Source: an uncultured Lachnospiraceae bacterium
Lineage (GTDB): Bacteria; Bacillota; Clostridia; Lachnospirales; Lachnospiraceae
Length of the DNA: 22,084 bases
Direction: 5' to 3'
Assembly: GCA_910579225.1 (NCBI GenBank)
Contig: CAJTTI010000042.1
Coordinates: forward strand, 1-22,084
This document shows positions 1 through 6,922 of the stretch, one piece after another. Below the pieces are notes generated by a model that was not told the origin of the DNA, ran no database searches, and saw only the letters and a program-made list of their open reading frames with translations. Positions within the stretch are counted from its first letter, which is position 1. Every line of letters begins with the position of its first letter. The position numbers and the translations under genes are program-made.

Positions 1-62
1 AACCATGGTGTATTCTGGTATACAGTTATTTATTTGGTTTGATACCATAAGGAGGGACAGGA

Positions 63-704
63 ATGAAGAAAAAAATATTGGGATATTATGATTATACAGT
101 AATTCTTACTTATTGTGGTATGCTGTCTGCATTTTTGGGGATTCTGCACGCGATTAACGAACGGTATCCGGAGGCTGTATTCTGTTTAATGGTGGCAGGT
201 ATCTGCGACATGTTTGATGGGGCAGTCGCTTCTACCAAAATAAGAACCGACAGAGAAAAAGTTTTTGGAATTCAGATTGATTCTTTGAGTGATCTCATAA
301 GTTTTGGTGTTCTTCCGGCAATTTTTGTCTATCTGATCTCTGATAAAAATATTTTTGCAGGAGTAATTGCATCTTTGTTCGTATTGTGTGCATTGATACG
401 GCTGGCGTATTTTAACGTACTGGAGGAGGAGAGACAGCAGATAACAAAAGAAAGACGAAAAAGTTATCTGGGGATTCCGGTAACTACAATTGCTGCAGTA
501 CTGCCGGTTATTTACCTGCTGTATGACTGGAAGCCGCATAAAAGTACGATCTGTTTCATGATTCTTTTGATTTTTATGGGAGTCGGTTATCTTTTGCCGA
601 TCGAGATAAAAAAGCCGGGGATAGCGGGAAAAATAAGTATGATGATTCTTGGATTTTTAGAAATGCTGGGAGTATTCTTTTTTATGGGATGGGATATTAT
701 ATAA
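63..704 (+). CDS. pssA: CDP-diacylglycerol--serine O-phosphatidyltransferase
   Basis: Membrane enzyme joining CDP-diacylglycerol and L-serine to make phosphatidylserine, the precursor of phosphatidylethanolamine. The 213-aa protein carries the CDP-alcohol phosphatidyltransferase signature near residues 49-80: DMFDGAVAS, then FGIQIDSLSD and SFGVLPA, giving the spaced aspartates (DxxDG...G...D...D) that bind metal and CDP. Hydrophobic stretches before and after this motif fit a six-helix membrane protein of normal family length. The start is supported by AAGGAGGG at 49-56, seven bases before ATG. The stop lies one base before the psd start, so the two are co-transcribed and act in consecutive steps. 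Family assignment is firm; the serine substrate is inferred from the motif style and the adjacent decarboxylase gene. Confidence 0.93.
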   Translation: MKKKILGYYDYTVILTYCGMLSAFLGILHAINERYPEAVFCLMVAGICDMFDGAVASTKIRTDREKVFGIQIDSLSDLISFGVLPAIFVYLISDKNIFAGVIASLFVLCALIRLAYFNVLEEERQQITKERRKSYLGIPVTTIAAVLPVIYLLYDWKPHKSTICFMILLIFMGVGYLLPIEIKKPGIAGKISMMILGFLEMLGVFFFMGWDII

Positions 705-705
705 G

Positions 706-1536
706 ATGGCAAATTCATTTTTTCTGTGGTTTTTATACAGGACAATTCCTGGAAGAATAGTTTTAAAGCTGCTTGTACAGCCATGGGTATCAAGACTGTT
801 TGGGTTCTTCCTTTCCTCTGGTGCATCCAGATGGCTGGTTCCATATTATATTTGGAAGCATAAGATTGACATGAGCGATATTAAGATCCCTTAGAACGGT
901 TTTTCATCATTCAATGAGTTTTTTACAAGAGAAAGAAATACCATGTACTATGATATGACCGAGGGTCATTTGATTAGTCCCTGTGATGGATTTCTTACAT
1001 ATACCAAAATCCAGGAAGATAAAATCTTTGACATAAAAAATACAAACTATACTCTCAAAGATCTGCTGGACAACGAAAAACTTGCGGAACATTTTTATGA
1101 TGGGGATGCGTTTGTCTTTCGGCTGACACCTGCAAATTTTCACAGATATTGTTACGCGGCCGCCGGAAGAATCCTTTTTTCCGGAAAAATACAGGGAAAG
1201 CTGCATTGTGTCCGTCCAATTGCGTTACGGACAGTTCCTGTTTTTGTGCAGAACTGCAGAGAATATCTGGCATATAAGAACAAAGATTTTGGAATGATCG
1301 TTCAGATGGAAATAGGCGCATTGCTGGTAGGAAAAATAAGTAATCACCGACATGCTGAAGGTGCAGACCAGGTGCGGGCAGGGGTAGAAAAAGGGTATTT
1401 TGAATTTGGCGGTTCAACAATCCTTTTGCTGTTCCAAAAAGATATCATCGCATTTCGGGAAGAATTATATAACAGACAGAGTCCGGATGGTGAAATCCCC
1501 GTGCATATGGGGGATTTCATAGCCAGACTGAAATAA
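706..1536 (+). pseudogene. psd: Phosphatidylserine decarboxylase proenzyme interrupted by an in-frame TAG
   Basis: Would decarboxylate phosphatidylserine to phosphatidylethanolamine at the membrane. The reading frame opens at 706 and meets TAG at 892-894, then continues in the same frame to 1536. After the stop come SFNEFFTR, SPCDG, FHRYCY and the self-cleavage motif FGGST, whose serine (codon 1414-1416) would become the pyruvoyl group. SFNEFFTR is a conserved family motif and lies between the TAG and the next in-frame ATG (943), so restart at 943 would lose it. Only one substitution separates the gene from an intact ORF of about 276 codons. It may be a nonsense mutation, a sequencing error or a read-through site. 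I see no pyrrolysine or suppressor machinery here. The HRYC variant (Cys where E. coli has His) does not look like damage, as I recall it from clostridial homologues. Confidence 0.85.
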
Positions 1537-1596
1537 AATAATTTTAATGACTGGATTTTTCCGATCATGATCTGGAGCATTCTGCATTTTGACAGC

Positions 1597-2133
1597 TTAC
1601 TTCATTTTCTTTTCAAAATGAAAAAAATACTCCATCTCATATCCGTCTTCGCCGGTTTCTTCTTTACAGAAATTTGGATCTGTATGATATGGATTTATAA
1701 ATTCTGTTATATAAAAACCACACCGATTAACATAAAAATGAATATTACGTTTTTCAAAATAAGGGGTACAGGTTTCCCATATTTCGGTTTCCGGGTAGTG
1801 CTGTTCGATGGAACGCCATGCAGCAAGACCGATTCCCTGACTGTGTTTATTTACATTCACAAATAAAAGGGAAAGAGCGTTGCGGTTCGTCTCAGGATGA
1901 ATTTCAACAACTGCACCGCCAACAATCTGCCCATTACAGATGATGTTATAACTCTCTGCACCTTTGGCGTTAAATGACCGTTCTACCTCTTCTTTTGTTA
2001 TTACTTCTCCGCTGCTGTCCCCGAACTCCTCAATAACGGCCTTTTTAAAAGCCGCCTGAATATTATCGATAAATTTTCCTTTCTCGTGTTCTTTGAGGGG
2101 AACGAGAGTGATGATTCTGTTTTTTTGTTTCAT
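1597..2133 (-). CDS. GNAT-family N-acetyltransferase with attenuator leader
   Basis: A 178-aa acetyl-CoA-dependent acetyltransferase, substrate unknown. The GNAT fold is indicated by the strand IICNGQIVGGAVVEIH, followed by LSLLFVNVNKHSQGIGLAAW (the acetyl-CoA loop, here HSQGIG in place of the usual R/QxxGxG/A), and a C-terminal VNRCGFY corresponding to the common YxxxGF end motif. The ORF can be opened upstream to 2205, but the ATG at 2133 is chosen because GGAGGA sits at ideal spacing just before it and because the upstream part runs through a terminator hairpin. Transcription probably starts near 2286 and passes a leader ORF and terminator. The gene is convergent with psd. An attenuated leader is reminiscent of inducible antibiotic-resistance or stress genes, but nothing in the protein identifies a drug substrate. 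Confidence 0.85.
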   Translation of the reverse strand: MKQKNRIITLVPLKEHEKGKFIDNIQAAFKKAVIEEFGDSSGEVITKEEVERSFNAKGAESYNIICNGQIVGGAVVEIHPETNRNALSLLFVNVNKHSQGIGLAAWRSIEQHYPETEIWETCTPYFEKRNIHFYVNRCGFYITEFINPYHTDPNFCKEETGEDGYEMEYFFHFEKKMK

Positions 2134-2160
2134 AAGCAATTCCTCCATAATAATTTTGTA

Positions 2161-2201
2161 AAAATAAAAAGCCCGGTTATTACGTTTGGTAATAACCGAG
2201 C
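2161..2201 (-). terminator. Intrinsic terminator in the GNAT 5' leader (attenuator)
   Basis: On the minus strand a perfect 9-bp stem (CGGTTATTA / TAATAACCG, loop of 7) is followed directly by TTTTTATTTT. It sits between the promoter (2293-2321) and the GNAT start codon (2133), so it would stop transcription inside the leader unless the hairpin is disrupted. The leader ORF 2272-2180 runs through its 5' arm and loop into the 3' arm, where it stops. Confidence 0.8.
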
Positions 2202-2272
2202 TCACTCGACATCTTATCTGACAGGCGGTACGAAACCCCTACACTACGGTGTACTGTCCTCCGATGAAACAT
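2180..2272 (-). CDS. Possible 30-codon leader peptide upstream of the GNAT gene
   Basis: ATG at 2272-2270 opens a 30-aa frame, beginning MFHRRTVHRS and ending SSELGYYQT, that stops (TAA) inside the terminator hairpin. The start lies about 14 nt after the predicted transcription start and has no evident Shine-Dalgarno, so translation is uncertain. A ribosome moving through the end of this ORF would cover the 5' arm of the terminator and favour read-through, the usual geometry for translation-coupled attenuation. The same stretch also folds: GACAG/CUGUC closes a domain containing an ACAC-CGUA-GUGU hairpin, with CAUC/GAUG outside it. An RNA aptamer or riboswitch is therefore the main alternative; I could not match it to a class I know. 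Confidence 0.35.
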   Translation of the reverse strand: MFHRRTVHRSVGVSYRLSDKMSSELGYYQT

Positions 2273-2292
2273 TTTATTTTTAATGTGCGCTG

Positions 2293-2321
2293 AGTATAAC
2301 AGAAACGTGTTTATTTATCAA
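2293..2321 (-). promoter_or_regulatory. Sigma-70 promoter for the GNAT gene
   Basis: On the minus strand, TTGATA (2321-2316), a 17-bp spacer and TATACT (2298-2293). Both hexamers are close to consensus. It predicts a start near 2286 and a leader of about 150 nt before the GNAT start codon. Confidence 0.75.
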
Positions 2322-2375
2322 GGCTTTCCGAAAGAATTCACAGAGGTTAAAATTGACTTTTCCAGATGAAACTGA

Positions 2376-2431
2376 TAATTTAGATTCTGTCAGATTTTTT
2401 TAAGAAATGTTTAAGATTTTTATGAGATAAT
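2376..2431 (+). promoter_or_regulatory. OmpR-type operator and promoter of the damaged two-component system
   Basis: Two TTTAAGA heptamers (2399-2405 and 2410-2416) lie 11 bp apart, followed after 9 bp by a -10 element GATAAT (2426-2431). A further TTTAGA lies at 2379-2384. No good -35 hexamer is present; the repeats occupy its place, as in PhoB-type activated promoters. The whole 56-bp block matches the one at 5500-5555 at 43 of 56 positions by my hand alignment, marking it as a binding site of a common regulator, probably the one encoded just downstream. Confidence 0.75.
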
Positions 2432-2511
2432 AAAACGAAAAAATACTGCGGGCTGGCTGAATCAACGGAGAAAAAAGGGCGTGGCCTGCGTGAAAGGAGT
2501 GTTGACGGTTT

Positions 2512-3051
2512 ATGGGAAAAGAACGTGTGCTGATTGTAGAGGACGATGCAGATATCAGAGAAGGTGTGCGTATTCTTCTGGAAAGTGAAAATAATGAGGT
2601 AGAAGAAGCGGAAAATGGAAGAAAGGGTCTGGAATTGCTGAATGAAGATACCGATCTGGTCATCCTGGATGTGATGATGCCAGGAATGTCAGGTCTTCGT
2701 ACCTGTGAAGAGATACGAAAGAGTTCCAATGTTCCAGTACTGTTTTTAACTGCAAAGGCACAGGAATCAGATAAACTGATCGGCCTTATGGCGGGTGGAG
2801 ATGATTATCTGGCAAAGCCTTTTTCCTATGCGGAACTTCTGGGGAGAGTCAAGGCGCTTCTGCGAAGATATCATATTTATATGGGGAAAAAAGTCTTGGA
2901 AACGGTAGAAAGTGCCTATTTGGAGATGAATGGTATCCGGATTCACCAGTCATTTAATGAAGTTTTTGTAAAAGGAGAAGAGAAAGAACTCTCAGATATT
3001 GAATACCATATGCTGCTTTTGATGATGCAGATCAATTGTATAACTGGGTGA
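2512..3051 (+). pseudogene. OmpR-family response regulator truncated in its DNA-binding domain
   Basis: The receiver domain is complete: acidic pocket VEDDAD, phospho-acceptor Asp53 in VILDVMMPG, switch Thr in FLTAK and Lys102 in LAKPF. The linker and first strands of the winged helix follow (LSDIEYHMLLLMM), then the frame runs into unrelated sequence (QINCITG) and stops at 179 aa. Full-length relatives have about 225-235 aa, so most of the winged helix, including the recognition helix, is missing. The sequence after the break reads in another frame as the middle of a sensor kinase, so the loss looks like one internal deletion spanning the regulator's end and the kinase's start. ATG at 2512 has GAAAGGAG at 2491-2498, 13 bases upstream. 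The product could still be phosphorylated but should not bind DNA. Confidence 0.85.
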
Positions 3052-4142
3052 AACAGCAGAAAATGGTATCGATTCGTGTCTATAAAGAAAATGTTCTGGT
3101 ATTTGACAGCAAGTATCCGGATCAGGAGCTGTGGGAAGAAGATATCGTCATGGACGAACATGGATGGGAGAATTATTATTCTGTAATTTTTTCGGATGGA
3201 GAAGCGAAGATCAGTATTCTTGGCATGTATGCGTATCAGTTCTATAATTATGCCGTGACAGCAGAACTGTTCCTGGCGTTTTTTTTATTTTTGACATTTG
3301 TACTTCTGGGAATTCGAAAAAAAATGGAATATATCCGGACGCTTTGTAGTGAAATCGAACTTTTGGAGGGAGGAAGTCTGGATTACAGAATCACGGTGCA
3401 GGGGAAGGACGAACTGGCGGCTCTTGCAGAAAGCCTTGATCATATGCGTATGTCATTCCGTAATCTGATTCAAAGTGAAGCGCAGATCGTACAGGAACAT
3501 CAGAAGGCAGTTACGGAAATGTCACATGATCTGCGTACGCCTGTTACGTCAATTCTGTTATACACCGAAATTCTGAAAAAGGGAAAATATAAAGGGGAAG
3601 AACAGATGAAAGAATATATAGAAAGGATTGACCGTAAAGCTTATCGCATGAAACAGCTGACAGATCATCTTTTTGAATATTCACTTGTAACAGGAGGGAC
3701 TGAAATTTCATTGGAGGAACCGGAATTTTTCTCTGTTCTGTTTTATGACCTGTTTTCAGAAACCTGCAGTTATCTGCAGCAAAGAGGGTTTCAGATCCAC
3801 TCAAAAGCAGAGTGGAAAGAATGCCGGTGTCAGGTATACATGGATTATGTGACAAGAATTATGGATAATGTTACTTCCAATATTGTTAAATACGCCGACC
3901 CGAAGAAACCAGTAGTCATTCAATCGGTTTATCAGGAATATATGGCAGGGTTTTCGTTTAAAAATGCGGTGAATCATACTGACAGAAAAGTGGAAAGCAC
4001 CAGTGTGGGGATACAAAGCATTCAGAATATGATGAAGAAGATGGGCGGAACCTGCAGCATATTGCAGTCCTGGGAGTCAAAAGGTCATTTTAAAATAGAA
4101 ATTCTTTTTCCGATCTGCGGGGAAGAAATGCAGAGGGGGTGA
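3036..4142 (+). pseudogene. Sensor histidine kinase lacking its N-terminus and first membrane segment
   Basis: The frame begins mid-protein and has no ribosome-binding site; the first possible start is TTG at 3036. What remains is part of the extracytoplasmic sensor, a membrane helix (about residues 73-93), a HAMP linker, the H-box MSHDLRTPVTS with His164, the N-box MDNVTSNIVKYAD and a glycine-rich ATP lid (STSVGIQS...MGG). The usual DxGxG box is not recognisable; FKNAVNHTD sits there. Intact kinases of this type begin with a cytoplasmic tail and a first membrane helix, both absent. The reading frame is shifted relative to the regulator, so no fusion protein results. The stop overlaps the region just before the permease gene, consistent with one ancestral operon. 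Confidence 0.85.
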
Positions 4143-4147
4143 AAAAA

Positions 4148-5494
4148 ATGTCAATTCGTGACCTGATGCAGATGAGCCTGACCAATTTGCTGCGCCGAAA
4201 GCTTCGGACATTTTTAACAGTACTGGGAGTCGTGATTGGAACCGCATCGATTGTGGTCATGCTTTCTCTGGGGCTGGGACTTAAGAGAAGTTCTCTGAAA
4301 CAGATTGAACAATATGGAGGAATAACAACCATCACTGTTTATCCCAATGAAGAACAGAGTACAGAATCAGGGGAAAAGCAAAAAGTACAGCGGCTGGATG
4401 ATAAAGCGGCAGAACAGGTTGGCCGTATTCCTCATGTAAAGGTGGTGTCTCCAGTGCTTCAGATCGATGCGATTGCCAGAATCGGCCGCTATCAGGCCTA
4501 TATCAATATCAAAGGGATGACTGCAGAGGCACTCCGGAATATGCGACTGAAGATCGGGCAGGGCAGTCTGCCTGCGGAAAAAGGCCCTCTGCAGTTGTTT
4601 TTCGGCAATCAGGTTATTCACAGCTTTTACAGTATAAAAGGGAATGGAGAAGCTCCCAAAATCGATCCTGTGAAAGATACTATTTTTTACATTTTTGATA
4701 TGGAGGCTTATAATCTGACACAAAATGGCGGAGTTCAAAGTGGAGGAAATGAAGGGAACAGTCAGCCGGTGAAACCGCCTAAAAAGTATCTTCTGCCTGT
4801 CTGCGGGATACTTGACGGAGGACCGGAAGTATATTCCAATAACAGCTATGAGGTATATGCAGATCTGGATGCATTGAAAGCGCACGTAAAAAAGGCATTT
4901 AAAAATAAAGCGATTCCGGGACAGCCCACAGGAAAAAAGGGAAAGCCGCTGAAGGGAATTTACTATAACAGCCTCTACGTGAGTGTGGACGGGATGAGCC
5001 ATGTAGAAGAAGTCCAGAAGGCCATACGGGAAATGGGATTTCAGGAAAACAGCAATATTGAGTGGCTTCAGCAGATGCAGCAGCAGATGAAAACCATTCA
5101 GATGGTTCTTGGCGGCATCGGTGCGGTGTCTTTGTTTGTGGCTGCCATTGGGATTGCAAATACCATGATGATGTCCATCTATGAGAGAACAAAAGAGATA
5201 GGGATTCTTAAAGTGCTTGGATGTGATCTGTCAGATATCCGCAGGATATTTTTAATAGAAGCCGGGAGCATTGGACTCGCCGGAGGCATGACGGGCCTGG
5301 TATTGAGTTATGGGATTTCTTCCGTAATTAATTTTCTGGCAAAAAGTTCTTCCTATGAAAATATATCTTATATTCCAATTTGGCTGGTGGGCCTGGCGGT
5401 GTTTTTTTCTGTACTGGTTGGAATAGGAGCAGGATTTTTGCCGGCATTTCGCGCTATGAGACTAAGTCCGCTCTCAGCGCTGCGGAATGATTAA
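4148..5494 (+). CDS. MacB/FtsX-type ABC transporter permease
   Basis: A 448-aa membrane protein with the MacB architecture: an N-terminal helix (LTVLGVVIGTASIVVMLSLG), a large extracytoplasmic domain of about 260 residues, then three C-terminal helices, with FtsX motifs such as IGIANTMMMSIYERTKEIGILKVLG and the terminal PAFRAMRLSPLSALR. Such permeases work as mechanotransducers with a cytoplasmic ATPase, exporting peptides or lipoproteins or resisting antimicrobial peptides. ATG 4148 is preferred over GTG 4139 because AGAGGGGG at 4131-4139 gives better spacing; GTG would overlap the kinase stop. No ATPase gene is adjacent, which is unusual for this family. The extracytoplasmic domain holds a low-complexity Gly/Asn/Pro/Lys loop near 200. 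Its position behind the kinase suggests it was the target of that system. Confidence 0.9.
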   Translation: MSIRDLMQMSLTNLLRRKLRTFLTVLGVVIGTASIVVMLSLGLGLKRSSLKQIEQYGGITTITVYPNEEQSTESGEKQKVQRLDDKAAEQVGRIPHVKVVSPVLQIDAIARIGRYQAYINIKGMTAEALRNMRLKIGQGSLPAEKGPLQLFFGNQVIHSFYSIKGNGEAPKIDPVKDTIFYIFDMEAYNLTQNGGVQSGGNEGNSQPVKPPKKYLLPVCGILDGGPEVYSNNSYEVYADLDALKAHVKKAFKNKAIPGQPTGKKGKPLKGIYYNSLYVSVDGMSHVEEVQKAIREMGFQENSNIEWLQQMQQQMKTIQMVLGGIGAVSLFVAAIGIANTMMMSIYERTKEIGILKVLGCDLSDIRRIFLIEAGSIGLAGGMTGLVLSYGISSVINFLAKSSSYENISYIPIWLVGLAVFFSVLVGIGAGFLPAFRAMRLSPLSALRND

Positions 5495-5499
5495 ATTCA

Positions 5500-5555
5500 T
5501 GATTTAGATTTGTTTAGACTTCTTTCAGGAACGATTAAGATTTCTACGAGATAAT
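5500..5555 (+). promoter_or_regulatory. Second copy of the OmpR-type operator/promoter, upstream of the lipoprotein
   Basis: Heptamers TTTCAGG (5523-5529) and ATTAAGA (5534-5540) are 11 bp apart and end 9 bp before GATAAT (5550-5555), the same geometry as at 2399-2431. Additional TTTAGA hexamers lie at 5503-5508 and 5513-5518. The lipoprotein gene therefore appears to be a separate transcription unit of the same regulon as the upstream two-component system. Confidence 0.72.
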
Positions 5556-5670
5556 GGACCCATCAAAGAAAACAGCTTTGAAATTAAAAAAGAAAGGAGA
5601 GGAAAGCAGGGTCACAGGTACCTTCATAACCTGTTTCAAATATATACATTATCTGAAAGGAGTAAACGAA

Positions 5671-6165
5671 ATGAAAGAAAGACAGAAAAAAGTAAGAGGG
5701 ATTTTAAAGAAATGTGCTGTATGGAGTATGATGGGTGTGATGATGCTCGGTCTGGTGGCCTGCGGCGGTAATGATAAAAAAAATGCGCAGGTGAAGCCGA
5801 AGACGGAAGTTTCTCAGTCTCAATCCAAGAAGGATAAGAAAAAAGCCGATGAGGCAAAGAAGGCTGAAGCGGCAAGGAAGGCCGAGGAAGCGAAGAAAGC
5901 TGAAGAAGCGAAAAAGGCCGAGGAAGAGAAAAAGGCAGCAGAGAACAAAAAAGCCCAGGATGATGCAACGCAGGTGAAGACAAATGTTTCCCAGAATCAG
6001 AAGGGCGGAAAATCTGAGCAGAAACAGGAAGATAAAACAGGTTCTACTCAGAAAGAAAATAAAAAGGATGATAAAAAGTCCGGTTCCAAAGAGAATAAGA
6101 AGAGCGCGAATACGCAGAAATCAGACAAGAGCAGTTCGACCAAAGAGAATAAGAAAAGCAGCTAA
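5671..6165 (+). CDS. Lys/Ala/Glu-rich lipoprotein
   Basis: A 164-aa secreted lipoprotein. Residues 1-31 form a lipoprotein signal peptide with a basic n-region, hydrophobic core and lipobox LVAC, Cys31 being the lipidation site. The mature part is nearly all low complexity: KKAEEAKKAEE-type helical repeats (about 55-95) reminiscent of the TolA linker, then a Lys/Ser/Asn/Gln-rich disordered tail. No enzyme domain is visible. ATG 5671 is chosen because GAAAGGAG lies eight bases before it and the signal peptide starts there; the frame opens earlier (5554), inside the promoter. The very cationic surface suggests a charge-based role at the membrane or wall, for example repelling cationic peptides; this is speculation from composition and regulation. 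Confidence 0.8.
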   Translation: MKERQKKVRGILKKCAVWSMMGVMMLGLVACGGNDKKNAQVKPKTEVSQSQSKKDKKKADEAKKAEAARKAEEAKKAEEAKKAEEEKKAAENKKAQDDATQVKTNVSQNQKGGKSEQKQEDKTGSTQKENKKDDKKSGSKENKKSANTQKSDKSSSTKENKKSS

Positions 6166-6270
6166 AAGCATACAGATAAAAGGCCAGGCAACATGAAAAG
6201 GGATATTCTCATAATGGATTGCAGCAGAAAGGAGGAATTGTTAACCGAAAAAGAAGAATCATTCAAACAT

Positions 6271-6323
6271 AAAAGGAAGGCCGGTAGTACGGAGGGAGTA
6301 TCTGTATTGCCGGCTTTTCTTTT
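6271..6323. terminator. Strong bidirectional terminator after the lipoprotein gene
   Basis: Arms AAAAGGAAGGCCGG (6271-6284) and CCGGCTTTTCTTTT pair over 14 bp with two G-U wobbles. T-rich sequence lies at the 3' side on both strands. It closes the lipoprotein transcription unit. Confidence 0.75.
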
Positions 6324-6571
6324 ATTCAGGATGGACTTAATTTCTTCTGTTTCGTTTCCCATAGGGATACCAATCGAAGCATCGTTCCTGTAAGCTTCAG
6401 GTAAGTATTCATGGTAACATTTAATATTTCCATAAGCATACTAATTGGCGCTAATACGGCAATGGGCAGAAGCAAAGATCTTCCAAATGTCTGTATGCCG
6501 GTTATCCCATTTACTGTTTCGCATTCTGCTTTTGAAAACTGCGGAATCAACCATGTGATATCAATACTTGA

Positions 6572-6796
6572 TTTTCGCTCGGTCTTCTCTGGACCCCGCA
6601 GCCCCAGACTGGAGCAGAAGATAAGCAGTTTCATATTATTACCCTGTCCGACAGAACATCCCTTGTACTGGAAAAACTTGGGTATCCTTATATCCGGCTG
6701 TACTTTTTCCTTACGGATTCCGATATTAAGCTTCTTAAGAGTCTTGGCTTTCCTACGAAAGCAAGAGGCATCCGATTAACAGATCTTACCGCTTGA
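6572..6796 (+). pseudogene. Decayed coding fragment, family not recognised
   Basis: The interval 6324-6800 holds no intact gene. In the + frame a protein-like stretch runs from 6572 to TGA 6794-6796 without a start codon, ending LVLEKLGYPYIRLYFF, then DSDIKLLKSLGFPTKARGIR. Its smooth amphipathic composition looks like the C-terminus of a real protein whose 5' part is gone. On the minus strand around 6310-6430 another frame reads YLPEAYRNDASIGIPMGN, also protein-like. I cannot name either family. The longer ORFs overlapping here read as unrelated low-quality sequence. The fragment's stop overlaps the -35 hexamer of the next promoter. Confidence 0.35.
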
Positions 6797-6850
6797 AAAA
6801 AGGAACGTATGTTTGCTACAATGGTTCTGCAGGAAAAGGAACGTATGTTT
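6793..6850 (+). promoter_or_regulatory. Promoter with two LexA-type (SOS) operators
   Basis: TTGAAA (6793-6798), an 18-bp spacer and TACAAT (6817-6822) form a good sigma-70 promoter. The spacer contains GAACGTATGTTT (6803-6814), and the identical 12-mer recurs at 6839-6850, just past the predicted start. Both sit in an 18-bp exact repeat, AAAAGGAACGTATGTTTG, with 36 bp between copies. The core matches the Gram-positive LexA box known from Bacillus (CGAACRNRYGTTYC) except at its outermost bases. One operator between -10 and -35 and one in the early transcribed region is a classical double-repression layout. Confidence 0.72.
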
Positions 6851-6922
6851 GGAAAATATCCCACAGAAACAGAAGATGCCCGGTCAGGGCTACAGCAGAA
6901 CTTTTGAAGGGAGGAACTGGCA

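Noticed and set aside
892..894. Pyrrolysine or recoded UAG in psd
   Set aside because: No pyl genes or recoding signal in the window, and other genes here end normally; nonsense mutation or error is simpler.
907..1420. Minus-strand ORFs of 99 and 121 codons opposite psd
   Set aside because: They overlap conserved psd codons, lack ribosome-binding sites and have unnatural composition.
2200..2275. T-box riboswitch in the GNAT leader (GUACCGCC resembles GGUACCGCG)
   Set aside because: The leader is only about 150 nt, with no Stem I and no full T-box sequence.
5870..5945. Tandem nucleotide repeats in the lipoprotein gene as a satellite or CRISPR-like array
   Set aside because: The repetition follows Lys-Ala-Glu codons with variable synonymous bases, so it reflects protein composition.
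6411..6779. 122-codon + ORF and the 102-codon minus ORF 6326-6634
   Set aside because: No ribosome-binding site, no recognisable domain, and protein-like sequence appears in other frames, so these look like chance ORFs in decayed DNA.
6809..6907. Small ORF beginning MFATMVLQ at the first LexA box
   Set aside because: Its start codon lies between -35 and -10 of the promoter, so it would not be in the transcript; only the later Met at 6848 could be.
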